A stretch of DNA of 21,500 nt, taken from Glandiceps talaboti. Taxonomy: Eukaryota; Hemichordata; Enteropneusta; Spengelidae. Location of the stretch: contig NC_135563.1 in NCBI RefSeq assembly GCF_964340395.1, positions 12,628,151-12,649,650 on the forward strand, given 5' to 3'. Position numbers and translations under genes: made by a program. Of this stretch, positions 8,512 to 18,992 are shown piece by piece. Below the pieces are notes generated by a model. That model saw only the letters and a list, made by a program, of their open reading frames with translations, ran no database searches and was not told the DNA's origin. Position 1 is the first letter of the stretch, and every line of letters begins with the position of its first letter.

Positions 8512-9995
8512 AGAATCGAAACACGAAATCGTACAGAAAAAATATTCTTCAGTACAAGTTGGCTGTCTCGTAGAGTACACTGCATGACAAACTGATAACA
8601 ATGTCAACTCATCGTTAGTTTGGGAGCCTTTCATAATTACAGGGATGGTCTCGAGGGGGGATCAGGCTGAATCTGTAGCATTGCGACCATTCCCAGACAT
8701 CAAACATCGACAGACGCTAGGAAGTAGTCTGAGAAATGATACGTAACATGTGTCTACAGCCGATGGCGCGGTCAAAGGTCAGCGCAAAGTAACATATAAA
8801 ATAGGAGATACGCAATATATATGAGAATTTCGTTTGATTCTCAAGCTTATAGTCCGTGCGTTTTTGGATAATTTTTTATATGTTATACAGAAATAACGCA
8901 CACAAATATTTAAAATACATTACATGGAAAACACATTTGATTGTTTTGCGAAGAAAGGAGACGGACGGGGGGGGGGGGGTGTTCCGAATGACTATAAATA
9001 ACATACATATGTATAGAGTTGATTTTTGAAAAGTTTAAATCCGTTTGTATCAGTTGTTACACTAACTAACCTTCAAATTCGTGGAAGTCGTATCATTTGT
9101 GTGACATACTGAGTTTGTACATACAGTATGTGCATGACTCACTATTTACACTTCGTATCTACTATTAGGAGAGATAATGAATATTTGTCAGATCTTAAGC
9201 TTGTCAGAGCAAGGCACTGAGTACCACACCCACGCTAAACTCCGACTTGGGAGTCTTCCAATTGGTCACATTTATGATTCATATACCATGCCAATTATCA
9301 AACCCATAAGTATGATTACGGCTGCAGTCTGAGCTGTCCATTCAAGTATATTCATGTATATGATATAACATTCTAAACGAATTTGTAAGTACTGACATGG
9401 TATTCCATATACAGTCACATGGCTTGAAGAATCAAGTACACTTGAAATAACGGAAGACGACTCGGTGAGACAATGAAAAATAACCCGTCCGTTTAAAAAA
9501 ATGACACTGCACGACTCGGAGAGGATTACGGATACTTAATTCGTTCAACAGCTATTCTAATAACACTTAGACAACTCGGTGTATTCTCATATCAAAATTT
9601 ACGTTAAACTCATTAGCATATTCTCTATCCACAAACCATACCAAAGTATGACTGTAAAGGTTATCAAATTCATAACTTTTAAGAATAATAAACTCCACTT
9701 ATTATTTTGGCGTGCGGTGAGAGAGGTTATAAGCCTGGTACGACAGACACTTTATGAATTCATTCACTGATCGATAGAGGGCGATATAGTCTATGCTTAT
9801 TTACGAGTGATTTCGTTCATTGTCCTTCGTAATCATCCATACGTGTAGTAATAATCACCGCTATTTCCTTATTTGACTAATTAAAATTTCAGAGTGGAGA
9901 AACACTATACGAAAAGTCATATTTGACCATGCCATTCCACCCGGGGTAAAGCTTGAGCAGAGGATGTGTAAATGTGGTGAATATGAGATGAAGTT
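8512..9995. other. Intergenic DNA, no gene seen
   Basis: No exon was supported; the 63-codon ORF at 9579-9770 has no visible domain. The stretch holds a nuclear-receptor DR1 motif (8769-8781), a 13-base G run (8967-8979) and three copies of AC(G/A)ACTCGG spaced 54 and 60 bases apart (9457, 9511, 9571). Confidence 0.5.
8769..8781 (+). promoter_or_regulatory. DR1 nuclear-receptor motif
   Basis: CGGTCAAAGGTCA is a near-perfect direct repeat of the (A/G)GGTCA half-site with one base between, the form bound by HNF4, RXR heterodimers and COUP-TF. It lies 2.65 kb upstream of the P450 start. A regulatory link to the P450 is inference. Confidence 0.35.
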
Positions 9996-10003
9996 CCACC
10001 TTT

Positions 10004-10130
10004 GACTTAATTTACCCGCGGAGATCTCTCCCCTTGGTCCCGTAGACAGTCAAAAGTGGTACTGCATCTCGTACTACCACTGGACAGAGATAGTTAGGTG
10101 GGTCACAGGTAAAGGTGGGTAAATTAGACT
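10004..10130. mobile_element. 119-bp MITE-like element, 10-bp TIRs, GACT duplication
   Basis: TAATTTACCC (10008-10017) and its exact complement GGGTAAATTA (10117-10126) bound the element. GACT lies directly outside both ends (10004-10007, 10127-10130). A smaller inverted repeat AGTGGTA / TACCACT sits near the centre. It has no coding capacity; the minus-strand ORF across it owes most of its length to the neighbouring tetranucleotide repeat. Confidence 0.55.
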
Positions 10131-10174
10131 TGCCGTGCAGTGAAAGCCAAATATTACATAAACTTAATCCCCCC

Positions 10175-10226
10175 AAAAAACAAACAAACAAACAAACAAA
10201 TAAACAAATAAACAAACAAACAAACT

Positions 10227-10290
<64 letters not shown>
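10175..10290. repeat. (CAAA)n then (GACA)n compound microsatellite
   Basis: An A/C-rich (CAAA)n tract with CAAATAAA variants (to about 10224) passes directly into an essentially pure (GACA)n tract (about 10226-10290). It begins some 50 bases after the MITE-like element ending at 10126. Confidence 0.95.
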
Positions 10291-10299
10291 TACACAAAA

Positions 10300-11110
10300 A
10301 AACAACAACTTCAACATAGTATAAGCTTTGTACAGAAAACTATCCAGGTAACAAGAACCTTACAGCGAACAAACAAATTTAAACAGATCACACACAGCAC
10401 AGACCAAATAAAGAAAACGGTACACAACTATGGAGATATAAATCAAAACACGAAATCAAGCCTCGACTAAACGACACATGAATTAATATTATATGGCGGA
10501 AAGTCATTTACCAGACTAGGAAAGCTATAAAATGGCATTGTTTATAACAGACAAAGTATGCAGCTGCAGGTTCATAGAAAGATTTTCAAATTTGATAACC
10601 TTTGAAGACATATTGTATATCATACATATATAAATACATTTCAATGGCATCAGTCTACCAAAGAGTAGCGTACACGAGTATGTATTTTTCTACGAATAAT
10701 TAAGCCACACGATTGTTTTTGACGTAAGGGTTTTCTACGAATCTAGTCAAAATAGATATCTGAATGCTAACAGATCCGGTTTTGAAAATATATCTGAAAG
10801 ATCAATACAGTAATTCTACTATTAACCATTTCTTTAGCATAGTAAAATTCCACATAAGTATCAGGACAAGTTTAAAGTCCACTTCAACGTTCAGAACGCG
10901 TATTGTCGACTATATGTGACGTAGCTATAGCCGCGGCTCCAGTCTCTTGTAGGGGAGAGTTCACTTCCTAGTCGACTGTCGCCAGTTACTTATAACAAAG
11001 ACAGTAGACTGACAAAGCAAGTTGCCTGAGGGGTGTCGCTCTTTGCCCTACTATCATTATCCTGTTTGTAGTATGGGTGTTTTGAACGAAGGTCGTCCAT
11101 GGAATAAATG
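10300..11110. other. Intergenic DNA upstream of the P450, no gene seen
   Basis: AT-rich to about 10890, then a slightly more GC-rich stretch (10890-11110) leading into the P450 promoter region. No ORF or repeat of note was recognised. Confidence 0.5.
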
Positions 11111-11113
11111 AAG

Positions 11114-11245
11114 TGACGTCACAGTTACCTCTGGTATCTTCGTAATCCCATCTGAATACACTGTAAGTAACTTGACTTTAGACAAGATTTGTGTACCAAC
11201 GAGTCTATCTGTTGTAGTTTGTGGGAACACATAACAATGACGTCA
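11114..11245. promoter_or_regulatory. Two full CRE octamers upstream of the P450
   Basis: Exact TGACGTCA at 11114-11121 and 11238-11245, respectively 309 and 185 bases before the P450 start codon. Palindromic CREs bind CREB/ATF factors and are most active within a few hundred bases of a promoter, which fits their position before the TATA box at 11359. cAMP or stress control of this gene is inferred. Confidence 0.45.
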
Positions 11246-11358
11246 CCAAACCAATATTGTATCTCTATGTCCTGTTATTGGCACCCCTGTATCGACAATC
11301 CTGCGCATTAATCCTAGGAACAATTAGTGATAGGTAATTTCAAGGCATGACTAAAATG

Positions 11359-11366
11359 TATAAAAA
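11359..11366 (+). promoter_or_regulatory. TATA box of the P450 gene
   Basis: TATAAAAA followed by GG lies 64 bases before the start codon at 11423. Initiation 25-35 bases downstream would give a short leader of roughly 30-40 bases. TTCAGTT at 11401-11407 is a weaker, more distal initiator candidate. Confidence 0.5.
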
Positions 11367-11422
11367 GGCCAAATTGTCTTCGTCGACGTGCACATCGTAC
11401 TTCAGTTACAAACGGATCCGGA

Positions 11423-13480
11423 ATGGGCATAATGGATTTGGATACACAGACGGTTCTCTCATTCGTAGCAGTATTACTATTTTCTCGATGGTTATGTGGA
11501 CGGAGGTACAGACTTCCTCCTGGTCCGGTTGGATGGCCGATTATCGGATGTGCTCCTCTTCTGAGGACAGATAGTCCACATCATGTCTTTACTAAGTTGG
11601 CGAAGAAGTACGGCGATGTGATTTCTGTACAGATTGGTGGTAAACTTTTCATCATTCTAAACAGCTTCGAAGTAGCGCGGGAAGCTTTAGTGAAAAAGGC
11701 AGACTACTTTTCAAACAGACCCAACTCACCACTTCATACTAATCTTTTGAAGAAGGCAGGTAAGTGATCATGAATTTTAAAGTTTGTTGACTCTAGGATA
11801 TATCTTTTGACATTTTACATGTAAAATTTCGTTTTGGTTTGAAGTAGGGCGAAGATATTCAAACAAGTTATTATATACCAAGAAATTCACTGGTAGAGAA
11901 CACTGGCTTTCTATTCTTCGAAGCAATAGCCCTTCTCGTATTCCTTCCTTCCACCCTTTTCCTGTGCTGTTTTCCTTTTCTTTCTGTCTTACCCACTCAA
12001 TACTTTACATTAGGCTTCATCCAATGCACTTGTAAGGGAATAATAGAAAAAAAATCCAAACGAATCCATCGTTGGTGGCATCATCACACTGATGAAGCTT
12101 GTAAACCAATAGTAGGTGTGCATGGATTTCTACACGTGTGACTTCACAGTTTAAACAAGTCATTGATACATTAAATATGATCATAGCAATATAGGTGTGT
12201 TATAGAAATTCAATCCATTTGTTTTGGCAATGACTATATTTCATAATATAATGTATTGGTCCTAGGTTTACTGCTGGTAGACTATGGACACCAATGGAAA
12301 ACGCAACGAAAGTTTGTACAGAAGGCGTTCCGGAGTTTCGGTGTTGGAAAATCATGCCACGAAGAGAGAATAATGAAGGAGGTTGTAGAACTTATATCGA
12401 CAATCGAACTTGCCGATGGTGGCGCTTTCGATCCCTATAGTGATGTGGTGAGGACCATCAGCAACATCACCGCATCTCTGATTTTGAGTGAACGATTCGA
12501 GAAAAACGATTGTAGATTACTGGAGTTTGTTCAAGCTCTCAGAAACGCTCTCAGACATGACAACGGTCGTTCTCTTATCAACAGCCTACCAACATTTCTT
12601 GCCATACCCCTAATGGAAATGACCGGATTGAAAGACGAAATTTCACATCTCCAGCACTTCATTTGTCACTATATGGAACAACACCGAAAGACATTTGATC
12701 CCGACAACATCCGGGACATTGTAGACATATGCATAGAACAAAGTCTAAAAGCCAAGGAAGGGACGATTGGCGACGAATCATCTGATTTACATCAGTGGAG
12801 ACTAATTTTCGACCTTTTTATTGGCGGCATAGACACAACTATTTGCAGTGTACTATGGGGTCTTTTGTATCTTGCCGCCAACTCTGAGAAGCAACTAAAG
12901 GTAAATTTAGTGACGTCATTAGTTAATTTCCTATGGGATATACGACAATTTTCCATATAAAAAGAGATAGTCATGCTATTGAATTTGAACATACTTTGTT
13001 ATTTCCTCTCTCTCTCTCTCTGATAAATTAGTGAATTCTCCAGTGACACATAGGATAATGGTCTAAGTAGAAATTAGATTGATTATTTTGCAAATCAATT
13101 GTCCGTCGTTTTTGTAAGAGAAATCTACACCGGGGACAGACTGCTTGAAGCATCAAAACACTTCAAGTCGATTAGACTCTTGCTATATATAGCTCTTCGT
13201 GAAATTATGATATATATGTTGATTTCAGCGTTTGAAATCGACTCTTTTTCTCCCTTCAAAAACACGTATTTGTCTTAAAAGTTTCCCAAATGAACTAATA
13301 TGTAATGATGTTAGTACATATCTTGGAATGTGAATTTAGTAGAGCGTGTACAGTTTTAGTAGTAAAACTCGCCTGATTCCTTTTGCAAAATTCAAATAAC
13401 GTAAAACTTCGATGTTCTGTTTTTTCTTTAAAATACTCATTTCAATACATATTATTGCATGTAGTACACTTTCGTTTTTA

Positions 13481-13517
<37 letters not shown>

Positions 13518-15732
13518 GCGCACACACACACATATATATTATACACACACATATTATATATATTATATATACTTTTATTATATTCACAGGTCCAGGCAGA
13601 GATTGATGACGTCATTGGCCAAAATAGTTTCCCGACTTTTAGTGATCGAAGCAAACTTCCATACACCGAAGCCACCATCTCGGAGATTCTGCGCATAAGT
13701 TGTATTTTCCCCCTTGGCGTGGCTCACTGTACGTCGAGAGATGTTGAGTTACTGGGGTATGAGATTCCGAAGAATACAACAGTACTAACCAACCTGGATG
13801 CTATTCTTCGAGATCCTAGACATTTCAACCAACCGGAAGAATTTCAACCAGAGCGGTTTTTACAAAACGGAAAGTTGAACAAAATCGAGGCATTTATACC
13901 GTTTTCAACAGGTAGGTCAAATAGTGGTAGTTGATAATGGCGGGAATTCTTCATCGATAACGCACTCTCTGTGGTAACTGATTTCTCAGTGTTATGAAGA
14001 ACATCTGTATCAACTACATTGCAAGTAGGGTGAATTTGATTGGAGTGGAAAACAATTTTCTTGGCACACTGACTAGTTTGTATTCACGAAATTCACCGTC
14101 ATTATATTCCTGGTGGGTCCATGCGACATAATTGATTATCATCGGCAGGTTTGCATTGAATTTTCAATTTCAACACTTAATACAGCTCAGAACCAATTAA
14201 TCGTCAATTATTTTGCTCTATATAAACACATAGTTGAATTAAGTTGTATCGTGTGAACTTTAATGTTTGTCAATCTGTCAACGCAAGTATGCTAATCAAA
14301 CTCGACGAGTATTTTACAGTTTAATAAATGTGATCGAATTTCACAACTATATATGATAAACGCCAGTATTGTAAAGTTCAAAAGAGGGCATGTAATTTTT
14401 TTAGATAGAGGTTGAAAATAATGCATGCAATTTCTTTAGGCAGAGGTTCATTTTGCCAAGCGAACTTTCTTTTCATCTCACAATGCCGGCATATATATTG
14501 GTACAATCTATGGTGCTTTAAGTAGCCATGTTCTAACTCCAGCGTCACATGAATAAGACCCGCTTGTCCCAATGACCAATTGCAGTCACGGTTAAACCGA
14601 TATAATCCGAACCAATTTTCAAATTATTAGCTAAATCGGATCTCAGTGAGTTTGTTTGAATTCGTTTAAAATAAATTGACTTGAATCCATTTGGATGAAT
14701 TTGGACGACTCGAATTAAATTGAATTGAAGCTCTTCAGGGAGGTGGCTTTCCTAGCTGATTCAGCTAAAATATAAGTTGGTTCACCGTGCACTTAAAATC
14801 GACATGATAGTCACGGCACAAGTCGATCACTCTTCACAATTGCGTGAAAAAAATGGACATAAACCTCATCAATTAAATTAGCCAACAAAATGACATATTT
14901 AGTGCAACTAATTTTCTCTGACATACTTTAGCGAAAGAAAACGACGTATCACTCAGTGGGGACGACCGCTCATACGCAGTTACTTCTAGTGATGTTACTA
15001 CAAATCTAGCGTGACTGTAGAGTTTCCATTTTGGCGGCAAGATCATGACGTCTCACACAACACCTTTAGTTATGAATTATACACACAGACTATACAGACA
15101 TTGATAGCGCGCCTACAATAAAATGATACTTTATGTCACCGTGAACACAAATCGCAACATCACTGTCAGATGAGACAAAGAAGATTAGAAACAAAACTAA
15201 ATAATTGTGTTCACAGTGAGATAAAATGTAACAATTTATGTGTGTGCTATGAGTGTCTGTATTTTTGTTTGTGTAATTCTTGATAACAAATGTTGTGTGA
15301 GACAAAAAAATTAAAAAACATCGTGCCGCCTACTTCATGATACTCTAGAGTCGCTCTGGTTTTGTAGTATGTTGTCTAGCTTATAAAATCGTATCTGCTG
15401 GCCACTGAGAGTCTCCATGCATGGTGTTTCAAATTCTTCAGTAACATTTAATACTGTATTGAGATTAGACGAATTTTAGACAATCACTAGTAAGTTAACA
15501 ATTATATAATACTGATTGGACCATATAGAATTATTTATTTTAATTTGTTGCAGGACCAAGAATTTGTGCGGGTCAGTACGTCGCAAAGATGACTCTCTTC
15601 CTAATTATGAGTAGCCTTTTGCAGCGATTCTCCTTTCGCTTACCAGAGGGCGCTGTGGCAGATTTCGACTGTGTTTCCGGCAGGGTAGTGACACCAAAGA
15701 GATATACCCTGCTAGCCGAATTAAGGGGTTAA
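11423..15732 (+). CDS. Cytochrome P450, clan 2 (CYP1/CYP2/CYP17-like), four exons
   Basis: Haem-thiolate monooxygenase of the endoplasmic reticulum, expected to accept electrons from NADPH-P450 reductase; substrate unknown. Exons 11423-11759, 12266-12900, 13590-13911 and 15554-15732 join in phases 1, 0 and 1 into 490 residues, a normal length. Borders are GCAG/GTAAGT...CCTAG, AAAG/GTAAAT...TTCACAG and ACAG/GTAGGT...TTGCAG. Order: short N-terminal membrane anchor (about 9-22), basic stop and PPGP hinge, WxxxR of helix C (W123, R127), GGIDTT of helix I (299-304), ExxR (E356, R359), PERF (411-414) and haem loop FSTGPRICAG with ligand C436. All key residues are present, so it looks functional. 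Oddities: GVAHCTS where clan 2 usually has GVPH.T, and GPR rather than GKR or GRR. A second Met at codon 4 is an alternative start. Introns 2 and 3 carry repeats. CYP family cannot be set without alignment. Confidence 0.96.
11760..12265 (+). other. P450 intron 1
   Basis: A 506-base phase 1 intron splitting the Gly codon of the KKAG/LLLVDYG junction. It is otherwise unremarkable apart from an imperfect inverted pair around GGCTTCATC (about 12013) and GATGAAGCT (about 12092). Confidence 0.85.
13006..13021. repeat. (CT)8 microsatellite, P450 intron 2
   Basis: Short pure CT run about 105 bases after the exon 2 donor. Confidence 0.9.
13482..13570. repeat. (AC)n with CGCGCG core and AT tail, P450 intron 2
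   Basis: An AC tract (13482-13531) holding a CGCGCG patch passes into TATATTATA-type sequence up to about 13570. It ends some 20 bases before the exon 3 acceptor (CAG at 13587-13589), so length changes here lie in the polypyrimidine/branch-point neighbourhood. Confidence 0.93.
14388..14448. repeat. Imperfect 26-bp direct pair, P450 intron 3
   Basis: Units at 14388-14413 and 14423-14448 match at 22 of 26 bases (core GCATG(T/C)AATTT..TTTAG..AGAGGTT). A minus-strand ORF across this area has no visible domain. Confidence 0.7.
15050..15303. mobile_element. Foldback MITE with about 100-bp arms in P450 intron 3
   Basis: Left arm 15050-15150 and right arm about 15206-15303 are inverted copies. They start with 13 perfectly paired bases (GTCTCACACAACA) and end with CAC(C/T)GTGAACACAA, with diverged but alignable sequence between. 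The loop is about 55 bases. No clear target duplication was found. In the P450 pre-mRNA it would fold into a long imperfect hairpin. A minus-strand ORF over it is not considered a gene. Confidence 0.75.
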
Positions 15733-15816
15733 AAGGGCTGAAATTTTATTCTTACACTTAAAATAGGTTGGATACTATGTGGGAGAATATAAAAAAAACA
15801 CAAATCACATTGATAA

Positions 15817-15995
15817 ACAAACAGACAGACAGACAGACAGACAGATCGATCGATTGATCGACGGATGGACGGACGGACGGACAGACAGAGATAGATAAAC
15901 ACATGCATGCGCGCGCACACACACATACCTACAGACATACATACACACATATACACACACACACATACATACATACATACATACATACATACATA
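15817..15995. repeat. Compound tetranucleotide tract in the P450 3' UTR
   Basis: Runs in order: (ACAG)n, (ATCG)n variants, (GGAC)n, a GCATGCGCGCGCACAC patch, mixed CA/CATA sequence and a pure (CATA)n to 15995. It lies between the stop (15732) and the candidate poly(A) signal (16058), so it is probably transcribed. ORFs on both strands over it are repeat artefacts. Confidence 0.93.
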
Positions 15996-16057
15996 ATTTG
16001 GCCAGAGATTGTAGACCATTTTGTGCACAGAACTAGATATGGAAAACATACAATTTT

Positions 16058-16063
16058 AATAAA
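16058..16063 (+). terminator. Poly(A) signal AATAAA of the P450 gene, candidate
   Basis: First canonical AATAAA after the stop (326 bases), followed by a T/G-rich stretch (CTTTACAGTCTGTGGTTAAT), consistent with a cleavage and polyadenylation site. Confidence 0.5.
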
Positions 16064-16386
16064 TATACCTTTACAGTCTGTGGTTAATAGTATTCAATTG
16101 TAGTGAATAGATATCCTATTCTGTATGACTCCAATGTTGGCCTTTTTTATGTTACTCCAAAATTCATTAAACTCTTTTCTGTGTTCATGTAAGGCCGAGC
16201 GATTTAATATGATATCTTTTTTGTAATCTAATATTTACAATTATATAGGCAGATTATTTTGTTAGAGTTAGCTGAAAATAGTATTTAATTTGACAATATA
16301 TACTTTGAAAGATACTAGAGACGCTTGATTGAGACTACAGAGTACAAAAAAACTAACCAAGTCTCTAGTTACATGTCATGCATACA

Positions 16387-16417
<31 letters not shown>

Positions 16418-17520
16418 CTATGGATGCTAAAGGAAAATGTCATGGGATTTCATTGTAAATGTCAACGTATGTGCATTGAGATGGATTTTAAAAATACACA
16501 TTGGTACTGAAAACGACATCAGCTTGAATGTATACCGACGTATTACTACTGTTACTTAATAGAATTGTAACCATTACAATTCCTTGCTTGATTAAAACAT
16601 GAGAATTTCTCATATGATTACACCGAGTTTGGATATGTAATAGTTAAATATGTGCTTTTGTTTTTAACTATGTCAAGAATTGACTATAAATTGTATAAAT
16701 CGTATTTTGTTTTTACATGTCTTTTCATCACATCCGTGTGGTAACTGATGTCATCACGGTATACTGGTCTTGGTCGAACACTTACTAACGAAATTTTTAC
16801 ATTTTTGTTGTCAAGATACATTGTACGTGTCCAGAACTCGTAGTAGTAACATTTCAGAATACACTTTCTGTTAGGCTGGAGACAAAATAAGTATTTCTTT
16901 GGATTTTTTTTCTACTCATAACAACACATAGTTTTGAATCCTGAAATTGGAGAGGAATTTTGTTTAATATTATTTTGTGTGTCTCATGGATTGATACTCG
17001 TATTGGTAACGTGTTTGTTTTTTGTGGGGTACTTTTTTTTTGTCTGGGAACTGCACTGACGAATCCTAACTCTATACTGTACAGTTTGGGCGATACTTCG
17101 TAACTTATTGTAGACTTTTCCACCGGTTAAGACATATCTGTTGATCAAGTCTGACGTAGCTTCATCATGAAGTGATGTCACATACAAATGTATGAAGCTG
17201 AGCAGGTTTGTTCATTTAAATGAAATATCGTTTTAATTCTATTTATAGAATGTTGTGTGTCTATGGCTAACGGTTGATTGAGTTTGTTGTAACGAATCAA
17301 TAGATTTTGTTGATATAATAATAGTTTATATTTCCTGAAAAGGGCATTTTTTATACTTTTTAAAAATACACAGAATTGTACGAAGGGGTTGTATGTCTAT
17401 TTAGAACCCACTGTTTATTTTATTTATTCCTCAATTTTTTGTAAATAATTAGACGTTTTGCTTAAAAAAATATAAAAACATTTTTCCTAAAAAGAACTGT
17501 TGCGTTTTAACTTGTTCACA
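16064..17520. other. Intergenic DNA downstream of the P450, no gene seen
   Basis: AT-rich. It holds a (CATA)n run at 16380-16414 and a perfect 9-bp inverted repeat with 3-base spacer (GAATTGTAA / TTACAATTC, 16562-16582). ORFs of 60-90 codons here, including overlapping minus-strand ones at 16854-17187, show no domain, splice or codon evidence. Confidence 0.5.
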
Positions 17521-17523
17521 CGA

Positions 17524-17590
17524 ATAAATGAATGAAAAAATGCATGAATGGTGAATGAAAGAATGAAAGAATGAATGAATGAATGAATGA
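17524..17590. repeat. (GAAT)n microsatellite, impure
   Basis: GAATGAAT-type repeat with AAAG and TGCATGAA interruptions in its first half and pure GAAT at its right end. Confidence 0.92.
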
Positions 17591-17779
17591 CTAAAGTATA
17601 TATGTTTGTTGTTGAGTTAATACTTTGCTTTTGCCACGTTTTGATTTCGTTTCCCCAAGAAAATCGACAAGAATTACTACACCAAGAATTCTTCATTTAA
17701 CAGAAACCTGAAATAAGTGAAAATAATGCCAGTCTATTTCATGAGAGGTCACTGTGGAGAAAGTTAAATCTGTCAGTGG

Positions 17780-18005
17780 GCTGATCGATCCTTCGATGAA
17801 ATAAAACAACTAATTTTAGAATTAACCTTTTCAACGAAGCAGTCAAACCCTCGGGCTACGCTGCAAATTTAACGGCTAACGAAGGTTTCATGATAGTGCT
17901 TCAACTCTCGAGGAGATCCAGAAAACAGTCCTTCGTCTTGATCGCCCATTCTATGAAGGACATTTTGAGGTCTTGTCTGAGAACTACCACTGAACGAAGA
18001 TAAAG
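17780..18005. other. More GC-rich island of unknown origin, possible element remnant
   Basis: The stretch is more GC-rich and CpG-richer than its AT-rich flanks, with a + strand frame open for about 70 codons (17792-18003) and a partly open minus frame. No recognisable motif, start context or splice site goes with either. Its abrupt edge against the tetranucleotide tract at 18012 suggests an old transposon fragment, but this is inference. Confidence 0.25.
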
Positions 18006-18011
18006 CTAATC

Positions 18012-18283
18012 ATTCATCCATCCACCTCTCCGTCCGCCCGCCCGCCCGCCCGCCCATCCATCCATCCATCCATCCATCCATCTATCACGCACTTACCCAC
18101 CAGCCAAACAGCCGTCAAATCAACCAACCAACCAACCAGAAAACAAACAAGTCAAACAGTTTACTGTCTAATAACTGACCATCCAACAATTAAATCAAAT
18201 AAACAAACCAAAAGATCTAACCAACCGACAAGCCAACCAAGCGACCGACAAACCAACCAACCAACCAACCAACCAGCCTCCTA
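18012..18283. repeat. Compound (CATC)n / (GCCC)n / (AACC)n tract
   Basis: CATC repeats, a (CGCC)n block (18033-18053), pure (CATC)n to about 18082, then degenerate CAAC/AACC sequence ending in a purer (AACC)n at 18250-18276. It is a pyrimidine-plus-A strand with almost no G except within the GCCC block. Confidence 0.9.

Positions 18284-18992
<709 letters not shown>

Noticed and set aside
10012-10317. 101-codon minus-strand ORF rich in CLSV and CLFV units
   Set aside because: Produced by the (CAAA)n and (GACA)n tracts; the remainder lies in the MITE-like element.
11347-11574. 75-codon ORF starting upstream of the P450
   Set aside because: It overlaps P450 exon 1 in another frame; only the 11423 frame carries the PPGP and P450 residues and matches the splice phase.
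12792-12992. Minus-strand ORF over P450 exon 2
   Set aside because: Shadow of the P450 coding sequence.
13478-13696. Minus-strand ORF over the exon 3 start
   Set aside because: Built from the (AC)n tract plus the antisense of exon 3.
15729-16103. Overlapping ORFs on both strands downstream of the P450
   Set aside because: Repeat-driven (ACAG/CATA) within the probable P450 3' UTR.
16854-17187. Two overlapping minus-strand ORFs of 67-89 codons
   Set aside because: No domain, splice site, signal or codon pattern; length is within chance for AT-rich DNA with sparse stops in one frame.
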